Positions 1-6,859 are shown, numbered from the stretch's first letter. The stretch: 8,545 nucleotides of DNA from an uncultured Lachnospiraceae bacterium (GCA_947177925.1 CAMWWJ010000137.1:1-8545); one strand, 5' to 3'. Made by a program: numbers and translations. Notes: generated by a model not told the origin, from the letters alone.

Positions 1-1307
1 GGCGCATGCATATTCAATACCGGAACGCCGCAGTCAATCACATCCATTCCATACAAAGCAAGAATATAGGCAATGGTTCCGCCGCCGCCTGCATCCACCT
101 TTCCAAGCTCTGCTGTCTGGAATGCAACATCCGCCTCTTCCATGATTTTCCGAAGGAAGCCGATATATTCCGCATTGGCGTCATTGGAGCCTGCTTTTCC
201 TCTTGCTCCGGTATATTTTTTTAAAATCATTCCATGTCCCAGATATGCTACATTATTTTTATCAAAGCTGGAGGCATAGCCCGGGTCAAAGCCGGCTCCC
301 ACATCGGAAGACAGCATTCTGGAATTAGCAAGGCACCTTCTAAGGGCAAGCTCGGAAAACTGTCCGGCAAGCTCCATGATTTCCGCTACGCAGTTTTCAA
401 AAAATTTAGACTGCATACCAGTAGCCCCTACGCTTCCGATTTCTTCCTTATCCACTAAAATGCAGCAACCGGTACGTTTTACCTTCTTTACCTGTAGCAT
501 TGCCTCTAAAGAACTATAGGCGCAAACCCTGTCATCCTGCCCATAGGCTAAAATCATGCTCCGGTCAAAGCCCGCATCCTTTGCCTTTCCTGCCGGAACT
601 ACTTCCAGCTCAGCCGATATAAAATCCTCTTCCTCTATGTCGTATTCCTCTTTTAAAATCTTTAAGATTCCTGCTTTTACCTTGTCTTTTTCTTCCTTTT
701 CCAATGGCTTATTGCCTACGATGATATCTAACGCTTCCCCTTCAATCACCTTGCTTGCCTTTTTGTCCATCTGCTCTCCTGCCAGATGCACCAGTAAATC
801 TGAAATAAAGAATACCGGATCGTCCTCATCCTCGCCTATATTGATAAGAATCGAAGAACCGTCCTTTTTTACAACCACCCCATGAATGGCAAGGGGAATG
901 GTTACCCACTGGTATTTTTTAATGCCGCCGTAATAATGGGTGTCTAAATAGGCAAAGTCTCCTTCTTCATACAGGGGATTCTGCTTGATGTCCAGCCTTG
1001 GGGAATCAATATGGGCGCCTAAAATATTCATGCCCTCTTCCAAATCCTTTGAACCAATATGGAACATGATTACATTTTTATCCATATTCACTGCATAAAT
1101 CTTATCCCCTGCCTTCAGCTTTTTCTTTTCCTTCCGGATTCGCTCTAACTCCACATAGCCTTCCTCTTCAATCCGGTTTACGATTTGGGATACGCATTCC
1201 CGTTCTGTTTTCCCTTCATCTAAAAAATTTCGGTAATTACTGCTAAGTGCTTCCAATTCCTTTAACTGTTCTTTTGTATACTTGTTCCAGATACTTTCTC
1301 TTTTCAT
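1..1307 (-). CDS. M18-family metalloaminopeptidase (aminopeptidase I / aspartyl aminopeptidase type), C-terminus cut by window edge
   Basis: Cytosolic dinuclear-zinc aminopeptidase that removes N-terminal residues from peptides. The 435 complete codons in the window cover nearly the whole enzyme; roughly 25-40 residues are probably missing on the left. Metal-site motifs appear in family order: HIDSPRLD with His99, the QDDR segment with Asp258/Asp259, DKEEIGS with catalytic Glu288 and ligand Glu289, SSDVGAG with Asp335, and His434 in the terminal NMHAP motif, the last thing visible before the edge. Roles are assigned by analogy with characterised M18 enzymes. The ATG at 1305-1307 is preceded by GAAGGAG about 10 bases upstream, and translation stays open to base 1. 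It lies 130 bases downstream of rnfB on the same strand and has its own candidate promoter. Substrate preference cannot be read from the sequence; 'aspartyl' is only the family name. Family assignment is confident. Confidence 0.93.
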   Translation of the reverse strand, partial: MKRESIWNKYTKEQLKELEALSSNYRNFLDEGKTERECVSQIVNRIEEEGYVELERIRKEKKKLKAGDKIYAVNMDKNVIMFHIGSKDLEEGMNILGAHIDSPRLDIKQNPLYEEGDFAYLDTHYYGGIKKYQWVTIPLAIHGVVVKKDGSSILINIGEDEDDPVFFISDLLVHLAGEQMDKKASKVIEGEALDIIVGNKPLEKEEKDKVKAGILKILKEEYDIEEEDFISAELEVVPAGKAKDAGFDRSMILAYGQDDRVCAYSSLEAMLQVKKVKRTGCCILVDKEEIGSVGATGMQSKFFENCVAEIMELAGQFSELALRRCLANSRMLSSDVGAGFDPGYASSFDKNNVAYLGHGMILKKYTGARGKAGSNDANAEYIGFLRKIMEEADVAFQTAELGKVDAGGGGTIAYILALYGMDVIDCGVPVLNMHA

Positions 1308-1339
1308 TCTGCCTCTGCTCCTTCCTGTCTGGGACTACA

Positions 1340-1379
1340 GCCTTTCCTGTTCTGCATTTCCTATTCAGCATTTCCATTC
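1340..1379 (-). repeat. Three imperfect 13-14-base tandem repeats in the aminopeptidase leader
   Basis: Read on the minus strand, three consecutive units are GAATGGAAATGCT, GAATAGGAAATGCA and GAACAGGAAAGGCT. They lie between the candidate promoter at 1423-1451 and the aminopeptidase start, so they would be in its 5' leader. No function is recognised. Each unit holds a GGAAA core. With only three degenerate copies, chance or slippage origin is possible. Confidence 0.45.
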
Positions 1380-1422
1380 TGCTGCTTTTCTATGTCTTTT
1401 TTCCATAAATCCTAACTTTCTC

Positions 1423-1451
1423 ATTATAATAAACTATTTAAAGAATTACAA
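1423..1451 (-). promoter_or_regulatory. Candidate sigma-A promoter for the M18 aminopeptidase
   Basis: On the minus strand, TTGTAA (1451-1446) and a perfect TATAAT (1428-1423) are separated by exactly 17 bases. The -35 box lies inside the last codons of rnfB and the -10 box lies in the gap after its stop. Transcription would begin near 1416, giving a leader of about 110 bases. No rho-independent terminator is visible after rnfB, so read-through from the rnf operon is also possible and this promoter would add independent expression. Confidence 0.6.
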
Positions 1452-2235
1452 TACTTTTCTTTGGACATTTTTTCTCACATGCGCCGCAGCCTGTGCATTT
1501 TTCCTGATTGATGGAAGCATGGAAATCCGATACGGAAACCGCCCCATGCTCGCACTGCTTTACACAGATTCCGCAGCCGATACAGCCTGCCTGACAGTCT
1601 TTCATCGTAACAGGTCCTTTTTCCTTTGAAGAACATGCCACTGCATATTGGCTCTTATAAGGAATCAGCTCAATTAAATGCTTCGGGCATACCTCCACGC
1701 ACTTTCCGCATGCCTTACATGCCACTTTATCCACTACAGCCACCCCGTTTACCACATGGATAGCATCAAAAGGGCACACCTTTACGCAGGAGCCAAATCC
1801 CAGACAGCCATCATTACAGCTTTTTGGCCCGCCATTTGGAACAAACGCAAGCATCCGGCAGTCCTCCACTCCGGTATAATCATAATCCATCCTTGCCTTG
1901 TCACAGTCACCGGCGCACTTTACGAAAGCTATCATTTTTTCTCCTGCCTCCGCTTCCACGCCCATAATTTCCGCAATCTTTTCTCCTACCGGCTCACCGC
2001 CTACAGGACAGGCATTTACGGCTGCCTCTCCTTTCGCAATGGCCGCCGCAAGACCAGAACAGCCTGCAAACCCACAGCCGCCACAATTATTTCCTGGAAG
2101 CGCCGCCAGAACTGCCTCTTCTTTTTCGTCCACTTCCACTTTGAACTTAATACCGGCAGCTCCTAAAAACAACCCAATGAGCAGGCCCGTAATGCTGACC
2201 ACTCCTGCCGCAATGAAAATCCCAACAATATTCAT
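1438..2235 (-). CDS. rnfB: RnfB, multi-[4Fe-4S] ferredoxin-interacting subunit of the Rnf complex
   Basis: Iron-sulfur subunit that is thought to accept electrons from reduced ferredoxin and pass them into the membrane part of Rnf. At 265 residues it has one N-terminal membrane helix (about 3-28), then the Fe-S domain CGGCGFAGC with Cys51, 54 and 59 plus Cys76. Further cysteines at 107, 111 and 126 follow. Ferredoxin-type motifs are Cys140/144/150/154-Pro, Cys173/176/179/183-Pro, Cys218/221/224/228 (with Cys214 just before) and Cys247/250/253/257-Pro. Such a cysteine-rich, long C-terminal region is typical of clostridial and acetogen RnfB and longer than the proteobacterial form. AGGAGG sits 8 bases before the ATG and overlaps the rnfA stop codon; the intergenic gap is 12 bases. 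It is the last gene of the operon. The number of clusters is inferred from the cysteines. Identity is confident. Confidence 0.97.
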   Translation of the reverse strand: MNIVGIFIAAGVVSITGLLIGLFLGAAGIKFKVEVDEKEEAVLAALPGNNCGGCGFAGCSGLAAAIAKGEAAVNACPVGGEPVGEKIAEIMGVEAEAGEKMIAFVKCAGDCDKARMDYDYTGVEDCRMLAFVPNGGPKSCNDGCLGFGSCVKVCPFDAIHVVNGVAVVDKVACKACGKCVEVCPKHLIELIPYKSQYAVACSSKEKGPVTMKDCQAGCIGCGICVKQCEHGAVSVSDFHASINQEKCTGCGACEKKCPKKSIVIL

Positions 2236-2247
2236 AGTCTCACCCTC

Positions 2248-2823
2248 CTACAACAAGCCGGAAAAGCCACAGAATGCAATTGCCATAAGCCCTGCCGTCA
2301 CTAAGACGATAGGCATTCCCCGAAAGGGTGCCGGCACGTCATTATGCTCCATCTTTTCCCGGATTCCCGCAAGAATAATAATGGAAATGGTAAACCCAAG
2401 GGCAGTAGAAAAACCGTTTACCACACTTTTTAAGATTCCATAGGTTTTCTGCACATTGGTAAGTGCAACGCCCAGCACTGCACAGTTTGTAGTAATCAAA
2501 GGAAGATATACACCTAAGGACTCATAAAGAGGCGGCATATACTTCTTTAAGAACATTTCCACGAATTGTACCAATGCAGCAATCAGCAGAATAAACACAA
2601 TAGTCTGCAAATACGTAATATTTAAGGGCTGTAGCAGGAACTCATAAATAACGCTGCATACAAGGGAGGCCAACGTGATTACGAATATAACCGCCGTTCC
2701 CATACCGGCTGCTGTTTCTACCTTTTTGGAAACTCCAAGAAAGGGGCAGAGCCCTAAAAACTGGCTTAGTACCACATTGCTTACAAGCGCCGAACCAATG
2801 GCTATGATAATCAACTCACTCAT
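2248..2823 (-). CDS. rnfA: RnfA, integral membrane subunit of the Rnf complex
   Basis: Polytopic membrane protein of 191 residues, the normal family length, with about six hydrophobic helices filling almost the whole chain. It is the homologue of NqrE. Cys26 in the GLCPFLG motif and Cys114 in TTNCAVLG match the two cysteines that, with the equivalent pair in RnfE, hold the membrane-embedded [2Fe-2S] cluster in Rnf/Nqr structures. The cluster role is family knowledge; the cysteines are seen directly. A GGGAGG ribosome site lies 9 bases before the ATG, inside the 3' end of rnfE, and the two genes overlap by 8 bases, consistent with translational coupling and equal amounts of the paired subunits. 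Nothing is unusual in its length or motifs. Confidence 0.97.
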   Translation of the reverse strand: MSELIIIAIGSALVSNVVLSQFLGLCPFLGVSKKVETAAGMGTAVIFVITLASLVCSVIYEFLLQPLNITYLQTIVFILLIAALVQFVEMFLKKYMPPLYESLGVYLPLITTNCAVLGVALTNVQKTYGILKSVVNGFSTALGFTISIIILAGIREKMEHNDVPAPFRGMPIVLVTAGLMAIAFCGFSGLL

Positions 2824-3697
2824 TGTTTTCTTCCTCCCTTTCTTTTACCTTTTCTTTTTCCTCTGCCTTCTTCTGTTGTTCTGCAATTTTCTGTTTCTCT
2901 ATATTCTTCTGTTCCGTTTTTTGTTCTTCTTTCTTTCCTACAGGTCCTTCCCCTGCTTCGGTATCATAGAACCTTCTTTTGCCACAGCCTTCTTCCCCAC
3001 AGTTCATGCAGTCCTCGCTGCAGCCGGAACCGATTTTGCTCATATCCTTTCCCTTTTTCTCTCCTTCCAGCTTTACCTTGTTCTGGATAGCAGTCAGGCA
3101 GGCAAGAACAAAAAATGCTCCCGGCGCCAGGACAAAAATACTGGCAGGGGTAAAAAATGCGATTTCCTTTCCTCCGAACATCCACGGATGATCTGCAGTA
3201 GGCATAATATGAAATCCAAACAAATCCCCTGCTCCTAACAGCTCCCTTACGGCACCGATGCAGGTCAGGGCAATGGAAAATCCAAGACCCATTCCAAGGC
3301 CGTCAAAAAAAGAGGAAAAGACAGGATTTTTAGAAGCATAGGCTTCTGCCCTTCCTAAAATAATACAGTTTACCACGATTAAAGGAATATAAATTCCAAG
3401 GGCGGCATACAGGGAAGGAAGAAAGCCTTCTAAAAGCAGCTCCAGCATGGTAACAAAAGAGGCAATAATAACGATAAAAGCCGGAATCCTCACTTTATCC
3501 GGAATGATATTTCTAAGAAGGGAAATAAATACATTGCTAAGCGCAAGGACCACCGTAGTGGTCAGCCCCATTCCAAGCCCGTTAATGGCAGACGTGGTAA
3601 CCGCCAGTGTGGGACACATGCCCAGCATAAGCACAAAGGTAGGGTTTTCCTTAATAATGCCGTTTATCAGTCTTTCTTTTCCACTATTCATTGCCAT
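2816..3697 (-). CDS. rnfE: RnfE, integral membrane subunit with an unusual Cys-cluster and charged C-terminal tail
   Basis: Membrane partner of RnfA (NqrD homologue). About six helices occupy residues 20-205. Cys28 in GMCPTLAV and Cys111 in VNCIILGR are the expected ligands for the [2Fe-2S] cluster shared with RnfA. The protein is 293 residues, against roughly 200-235 for typical RnfE. The excess is a tail from about 208 onward: a basic linker, Cys226/230/233/238 (C-x3-C-x2-C-x4-C), a short linker, and from 255 a Lys/Glu/Gln-rich stretch likely to be a charged helix. The basic residues after the last membrane segment suggest the tail is cytoplasmic (inference). It overlaps rnfG by 14 bases. 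The first ATG lies only 2 bases after GGGAGG; the in-frame ATG at 3691-3689, 8 bases away, is better spaced and would give a 291-residue protein. Core identity is certain; the tail's role is unknown. Confidence 0.95.
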   Translation of the reverse strand: MAMNSGKERLINGIIKENPTFVLMLGMCPTLAVTTSAINGLGMGLTTTVVLALSNVFISLLRNIIPDKVRIPAFIVIIASFVTMLELLLEGFLPSLYAALGIYIPLIVVNCIILGRAEAYASKNPVFSSFFDGLGMGLGFSIALTCIGAVRELLGAGDLFGFHIMPTADHPWMFGGKEIAFFTPASIFVLAPGAFFVLACLTAIQNKVKLEGEKKGKDMSKIGSGCSEDCMNCGEEGCGKRRFYDTEAGEGPVGKKEEQKTEQKNIEKQKIAEQQKKAEEKEKVKEREEENNE

Positions 3698-4310
3698 TCC
3701 CTCCCTTCACGATTTCTTCATATTTTTCATGAAAATAAGCAAGCCCTCCGTTGACGCCATTGGTCACTGCATTGGTCGTAATAGTAGCGCCGCTTATGGC
3801 ATCAATCTCGCTTTCTGACAGAGCGCCTGATTTGGTATAGGTGAACTGCTCCACCTTCTTATTGACAAACTGAGGCTTTAATACCTCTTCCGCCTTCATT
3901 CCAAGTCCGGGGGTTTCTCCGATAGCCAAAATGGAAATGCCGTTTAACGTGCCATCTGCCTGAATGCCCATCATAAACTGAATATCCCCGCCATAGCCCT
4001 CATGATCGGTTACCGTAAGTACAATCCCTATAGGAGCATGGCTGCCGTCCTTTGCAACCATCACCGTTTCTATGGAAACCTGATCGAAGCCCAGATTTCT
4101 TAAAATCTCTTGATTTGTTGAAGCATCCATGCTTTCTACTTCTTCAAACTCCAAAGCCTCTGCAAATACTTCCTGACATGCTTCCTGCCTTGCCTTAAGC
4201 TTCTGATTCTCAATCGGCGCCTTTGTCACTTCATAAACCACCCCAAGGGCACAGCCGGCAATCAGGGTGATCAAAAACAGTATCAACGTATCCCTCAACA
4301 TACTTTTCAT
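3684..4310 (-). CDS. rnfG: RnfG, covalent-FMN subunit of the Rnf complex
   Basis: Electron-transfer subunit with one N-terminal membrane anchor (about residues 8-28) and an extracytoplasmic FMN-binding domain. Its 208 residues are normal for the family. The flavinylation motif D-x-x-S-G-A-T is present as DAISGAT at 170-176, so FMN would be attached through a phosphoester bond to Thr176. The conserved GETPGLGMKA segment (131-140) beside the flavin domain is also present. AGGAGG lies 9 bases before the ATG. The start overlaps the rnfD stop by four bases (ATGA), a classical coupled junction. Attachment requires an ApbE-type flavin transferase, which is not encoded in this window. Identity is confident. 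Confidence 0.97.
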   Translation of the reverse strand: MKSMLRDTLILFLITLIAGCALGVVYEVTKAPIENQKLKARQEACQEVFAEALEFEEVESMDASTNQEILRNLGFDQVSIETVMVAKDGSHAPIGIVLTVTDHEGYGGDIQFMMGIQADGTLNGISILAIGETPGLGMKAEEVLKPQFVNKKVEQFTYTKSGALSESEIDAISGATITTNAVTNGVNGGLAYFHEKYEEIVKGGNGNE

Positions 4311-5245
4311 GCTTTTTCCCCTCCTTTGCCAAAGCCCCTGGGAAGTGTCACCCTTTCAATCAGGGGCACCAGCAGATTGCCTAAAATAATCGCATAAGAA
4401 ACGCCTTCCGCACTTGCTCCGTAAATACGGAAAATCCCTGTTAAAATACCAAGAATGATACCGTATACATATTGCCCTCTTTTTGTAATGGGCCTGGTCA
4501 CATAATCCGTTGCCATAAAAAAGGCTCCTAACATCAATCCGCCCCCTGCAAGCTGTGCGCTTATGTAAGACGGGCTCCATCCATGTCCGGAAAACAAAAT
4601 CAGAAACACCGCAAAGGAACCAAGATAGCTGAAGGGAATCTTTAAATCAATGGCTCCCACGAAAAGCAGAATGCAGGCTCCTATTAAAATAGCTATCATG
4701 GAAGTTTCTCCAATGGTTCCTGCCGTCTTTCCGATAATCATGGATACGGTGTCCACTTGTTCCCCGGCTTTTAATGACGCAAGAGGAGTTGCTCCCGTAT
4801 AACCGTCGCATTCAAAATTCGTCATAATGGAAGTAAAGGAAATCAGCAAAAAGCATCTGGCTCCTAAAGCCGGATTCATAAAATTCTGTCCCAGTCCGCC
4901 AAAGAGCATTTTTACTACCACAATGGCAAAAGCCCCTCCTATGACCCCGATCCACCAGGGTGCGGACACAGGCAGGTTCAATGCCAGTAAAAGTCCTGTT
5001 ACTACTGCCGATAAATCACGAATGGTATTTTTCTTTTTACATATTTTATTAAAGATGGTTTCCGATAATACCGCCGCCGCAACCGTAACCAAGATCAGAA
5101 CCAGAGCACGTACTCCAAAATTGTAGATTCCAAAAAAGGTAGTAGGCAGCAATGCCAGTATCACGCAAAGCATAATATTGCCGGTAGTTACTTTAGACCG
5201 GATATGGGGATTTGATGAAACCTTCATTAAATCGCTCACGTTCAT
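4307..5245 (-). CDS. rnfD: RnfD, integral membrane covalent-FMN subunit of the Rnf complex
   Basis: Polytopic membrane subunit (NqrB homologue) tied to electron transfer and ion translocation. Its 312 residues start with the conserved VSSNPHIRS segment (9-17) followed by many hydrophobic helices. DGYTGATPL at 147-155 is the covalent-FMN motif, with Thr153 the predicted attachment site. The conserved GQNFMNPALGAR (119-130) and MATDYVTRP motifs are present. The gap to rnfC is 6 bases. AGGAGG overlaps the rnfC stop and lies just 2 bases from the first ATG (5245-5243), which is too close; the GTG at 5239-5237 (third codon) sits 8 bases away and may be the true start, giving a 310-residue protein. 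Either start leaves the family domain intact. Identity is confident; only the start is uncertain. Confidence 0.97.
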   Translation of the reverse strand: MNVSDLMKVSSNPHIRSKVTTGNIMLCVILALLPTTFFGIYNFGVRALVLILVTVAAAVLSETIFNKICKKKNTIRDLSAVVTGLLLALNLPVSAPWWIGVIGGAFAIVVVKMLFGGLGQNFMNPALGARCFLLISFTSIMTNFECDGYTGATPLASLKAGEQVDTVSMIIGKTAGTIGETSMIAILIGACILLFVGAIDLKIPFSYLGSFAVFLILFSGHGWSPSYISAQLAGGGLMLGAFFMATDYVTRPITKRGQYVYGIILGILTGIFRIYGASAEGVSYAIILGNLLVPLIERVTLPRGFGKGGEKA

Positions 5246-5251
5246 TTCCTC

Positions 5252-6571
5252 CTATTTTTTCTTTTTTCCTAATATGATTTTTCTCATGGACTTAATGGAC
5301 TGGGTCAAAGGCCTTTTTGCAGGGCAGATATAGCTGCAGCAGCCGCATTCACAGCATTCCATGCCATTCCATTTCAAAAACTTTTCTTCTTCATAATGCT
5401 CTGCAAAATCAGCCAGCCTGCTTGGCACTACCCGTCCCGGACAAACCTCCACACATCTGCCGCAGTTGATACAGGGACCGGGCTCCATGGCGGAAACATC
5501 GTCTTTCGTCAGGCAAAGCAGCGCAGAGGCAGTTTTCGTAGTGGGCACATCCAGATCAAAAATACCAAAGCCCATCATAGGGCCTCCTGAAATAATCTTT
5601 ACAGGCTCTTCCTTAAAACCGCCTGCCTCTTCAATCAGCTCATGATAATTGGTGCCAATCCGCACCCGAAAATTTCTTGGATTGTTTATGGCATCTCCCG
5701 TTACCGTTACAATCCGGTGCATAAGGGGCTTTCCTTCCCTTACCGCTCTGTTGATTGCTACGATCGTATCCACATTATTCACTACGCAGCCTGCATCTGC
5801 CGGAAGCTTTGTGGAATCAATAGCCCGTCCGGTGGCCGCATAAATCAACTGCCTTTCTGCTCCCTGAGGATACTTGGTCTTTAAAGGCTTTACCTGAATA
5901 TCCGGCTCATCCTTTGTCAGCTCCCTTAATATCTGAATACAGTCCGGTTTATTATCCTCCACTGCCAGAATTCCCTTTGCATTTGGAAAAAGCGCCATGG
6001 AAACCTTCAAGCCTTCAATAAGCTTTTCCGGCTCCTCTAACATCCTTCTATAATCGGAGGTCAGATAAGGCTCGCACTCCGCACAGTTTGCAATTACATA
6101 ATCAATTTTATCCGGCTCCTTCGGGGAAAGCTTCACATGAGTGGGGAACCCTGCACCACCCATTCCTACAATTCCCGCTTCTTTAATCTTTTCTAAAATC
6201 TCTTCCCTTGTCATTTCCGTAAGAGGCTTTACCGGTGCATATTCCACCTCTTCATACCGTTCGTCATTTTCGATTACAATGGACATGACATTGTCTCCAA
6301 CCACTACCCGCCTTGGTTCAATTGCCTTTACCGTGCCGGAAACCGTGGCATAAATAGGCGCCGAAACGTATCCGCCTGCCTCTGCAATCTTCTGGCCTGC
6401 CAATACCTTATCTCCCTTTGCCACAACAGGCACTGCCGGCGCTCCAATATGCTGTGATAAAGGGTACACTAAATCTCCTTTTGGATTTACGTCTAAAATG
6501 GGTTTGTCTTTGCTTAAGTCTTTTCCCTCATACGGATGAATTCCTCCGTGAAATGTTAATCTTCCTCCCAT
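5252..6571 (-). CDS. rnfC: RnfC, NADH/FMN and [4Fe-4S] subunit of the Rnf complex
   Basis: Peripheral cytoplasmic subunit where NAD+ is reduced. At 439 residues it has normal RnfC length. It begins with the family signature FHGGIHPYEGK (7-17), followed by a barrel-sandwich-type domain. The glycine-rich GMGGAGFPTHVKL (136-148) and ANCAECEPYL (161-170) segments resemble the FMN/NADH-binding region shared with complex I NuoF. YPQGAERQLI (234-243) follows. Two 4Fe-4S motifs are at the C-terminus: Cys367/370/373/377-Pro and Cys406/409/412/416-Pro. The ATG at 6571-6569 was chosen because AGAAGGG lies about 8 bases upstream and the protein then begins directly with the conserved region. An upstream in-frame TTG (6655) would add 28 Lys/Asn/Thr-rich residues, has no ribosome site and is not supported. 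It is the first gene of the rnf operon. Confidence 0.97.
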   Translation of the reverse strand: MGGRLTFHGGIHPYEGKDLSKDKPILDVNPKGDLVYPLSQHIGAPAVPVVAKGDKVLAGQKIAEAGGYVSAPIYATVSGTVKAIEPRRVVVGDNVMSIVIENDERYEEVEYAPVKPLTEMTREEILEKIKEAGIVGMGGAGFPTHVKLSPKEPDKIDYVIANCAECEPYLTSDYRRMLEEPEKLIEGLKVSMALFPNAKGILAVEDNKPDCIQILRELTKDEPDIQVKPLKTKYPQGAERQLIYAATGRAIDSTKLPADAGCVVNNVDTIVAINRAVREGKPLMHRIVTVTGDAINNPRNFRVRIGTNYHELIEEAGGFKEEPVKIISGGPMMGFGIFDLDVPTTKTASALLCLTKDDVSAMEPGPCINCGRCVEVCPGRVVPSRLADFAEHYEEEKFLKWNGMECCECGCCSYICPAKRPLTQSIKSMRKIILGKKKK

Positions 6572-6606
6572 GCTTTGCCCTTCTTTCTTTTCGGTTGTCT
6601 TTTTAT

Positions 6607-6620
6607 TCAAACTTGTTTGA
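6607..6620. repeat. Short perfect dyad TCAAAC-TT-GTTTGA in the rnfC leader
   Basis: Two 6-base arms (6607-6612 and 6615-6620) with a 2-base centre form a perfect palindrome about 36 bases before the rnfC start. Its size fits a homodimeric repressor site, but no known operator is recognised, and short palindromes occur by chance in A/T-rich DNA. Confidence 0.35.
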
Positions 6621-6645
6621 TTCTCTTTTATCTTATTCTGCAAAC

Positions 6646-6662
6646 CAGGTGGCAAGCACCTG
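6646..6662. repeat. Perfect 6-bp hairpin in the rnfC leader
   Basis: CAGGTG (6646-6651) and CACCTG (6657-6662) flank a 5-base GCAAG loop. Read on the minus strand it would lie in the 5' leader of the rnf mRNA, or at the start of transcription if the weak -10 at 6679-6684 is used. It has no following T-run, so it is not a terminator. It could be an operator or a 5'-end stabilising hairpin; no function is proven. Confidence 0.45.
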
Positions 6663-6678
6663 ATTGTCTTACCTTTCC

Positions 6679-6684
6679 ATTCTA
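6679..6684 (-). promoter_or_regulatory. Possible -10 box (TAGAAT) for rnfC, weak -35
   Basis: On the minus strand TAGAAT matches the -10 consensus at five of six positions, and the upstream DNA is very A/T-rich. The only TTG-type -35 candidate, TTGTAG, is 20 bases away, which is too far for a good promoter. A start here would give a leader of about 100 bases that opens with the 6646-6662 hairpin. It is an alternative to the candidate at 6775-6803. Confidence 0.25.
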
Positions 6685-6754
6685 CTATTTTTCTTTACAA
6701 AATACTACAAAAAATGAGAAAAAAATTGTGTCTCCACTTTTTTCCTCCGCAAAG

Positions 6755-6784
6755 TTGAAATGCCCTCCCCTAATATGCTATGAT
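6755..6784 (+). promoter_or_regulatory. Extended -10 promoter for the YprB-like exonuclease gene
   Basis: TTGAAA (6755-6760) and TATGAT (6779-6784) are separated by 18 bases, and the -10 box is preceded by TGC, giving an extended -10 element. Transcription would start near 6791, about 70 bases before the start codon at 6860. It is the best promoter in the divergent region and points toward the plus-strand gene. Confidence 0.6.
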
Positions 6785-6803
6785 AGTTTAAAAGCAATTT
6801 CAA
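6775..6803 (-). promoter_or_regulatory. Candidate rnf operon promoter overlapping the divergent promoter
   Basis: On the minus strand TTGAAA (6803-6798) and TAGCAT (6780-6775) are 17 bases apart. The -35 is good; the -10 matches four of six positions. The -10 boxes of this and the plus-strand promoter overlap by two bases, so the two could not be occupied together. The resulting rnf leader would be about 195 bases. Confidence 0.35.
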
Positions 6804-6808
6804 ACTAT
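6783..6808. repeat. Dyad symmetry (ATAGTTT / AAACTAT) at the divergent promoters
   Basis: ATAGTTT (6783-6789) and AAACTAT (6802-6808) are perfect 7-base inverted arms, with three further AAA/TTT pairs inside after one mismatch. The dyad covers the predicted start site of the plus-strand gene and the -35 box of the candidate rnf promoter. This is a sensible place for an operator or for a 5' hairpin in the plus transcript. No known regulator site is recognised. Confidence 0.4.
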
Positions 6809-6859
6809 AGCAGTCGCTTCTATCCTTTCCATGGATCGGGCGCACGTTCAGGAGGTACT

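Noticed and set aside
1308..1437. Search for a rho-independent terminator after rnfB
   Set aside because: No GC-rich stem followed by T residues was found in the gap on the minus strand.
1678..3238. Several long plus-strand open frames opposite rnfB, rnfA and rnfE
   Set aside because: They are antisense shadows of well-identified rnf genes, without ribosome sites or recognisable domains.
6572..6655. N-terminal extension of RnfC from a TTG codon
   Set aside because: The 28 added residues are low-complexity and have no ribosome site. The ATG at 6571 has one, and starts directly with the conserved RnfC sequence.
6575..6859. N-terminal extension of the exonuclease frame by 95 codons
   Set aside because: It would run through the promoter and leader region and start opposite rnfC. 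AGGAGG at 6850-6855 marks the ATG at 6860.
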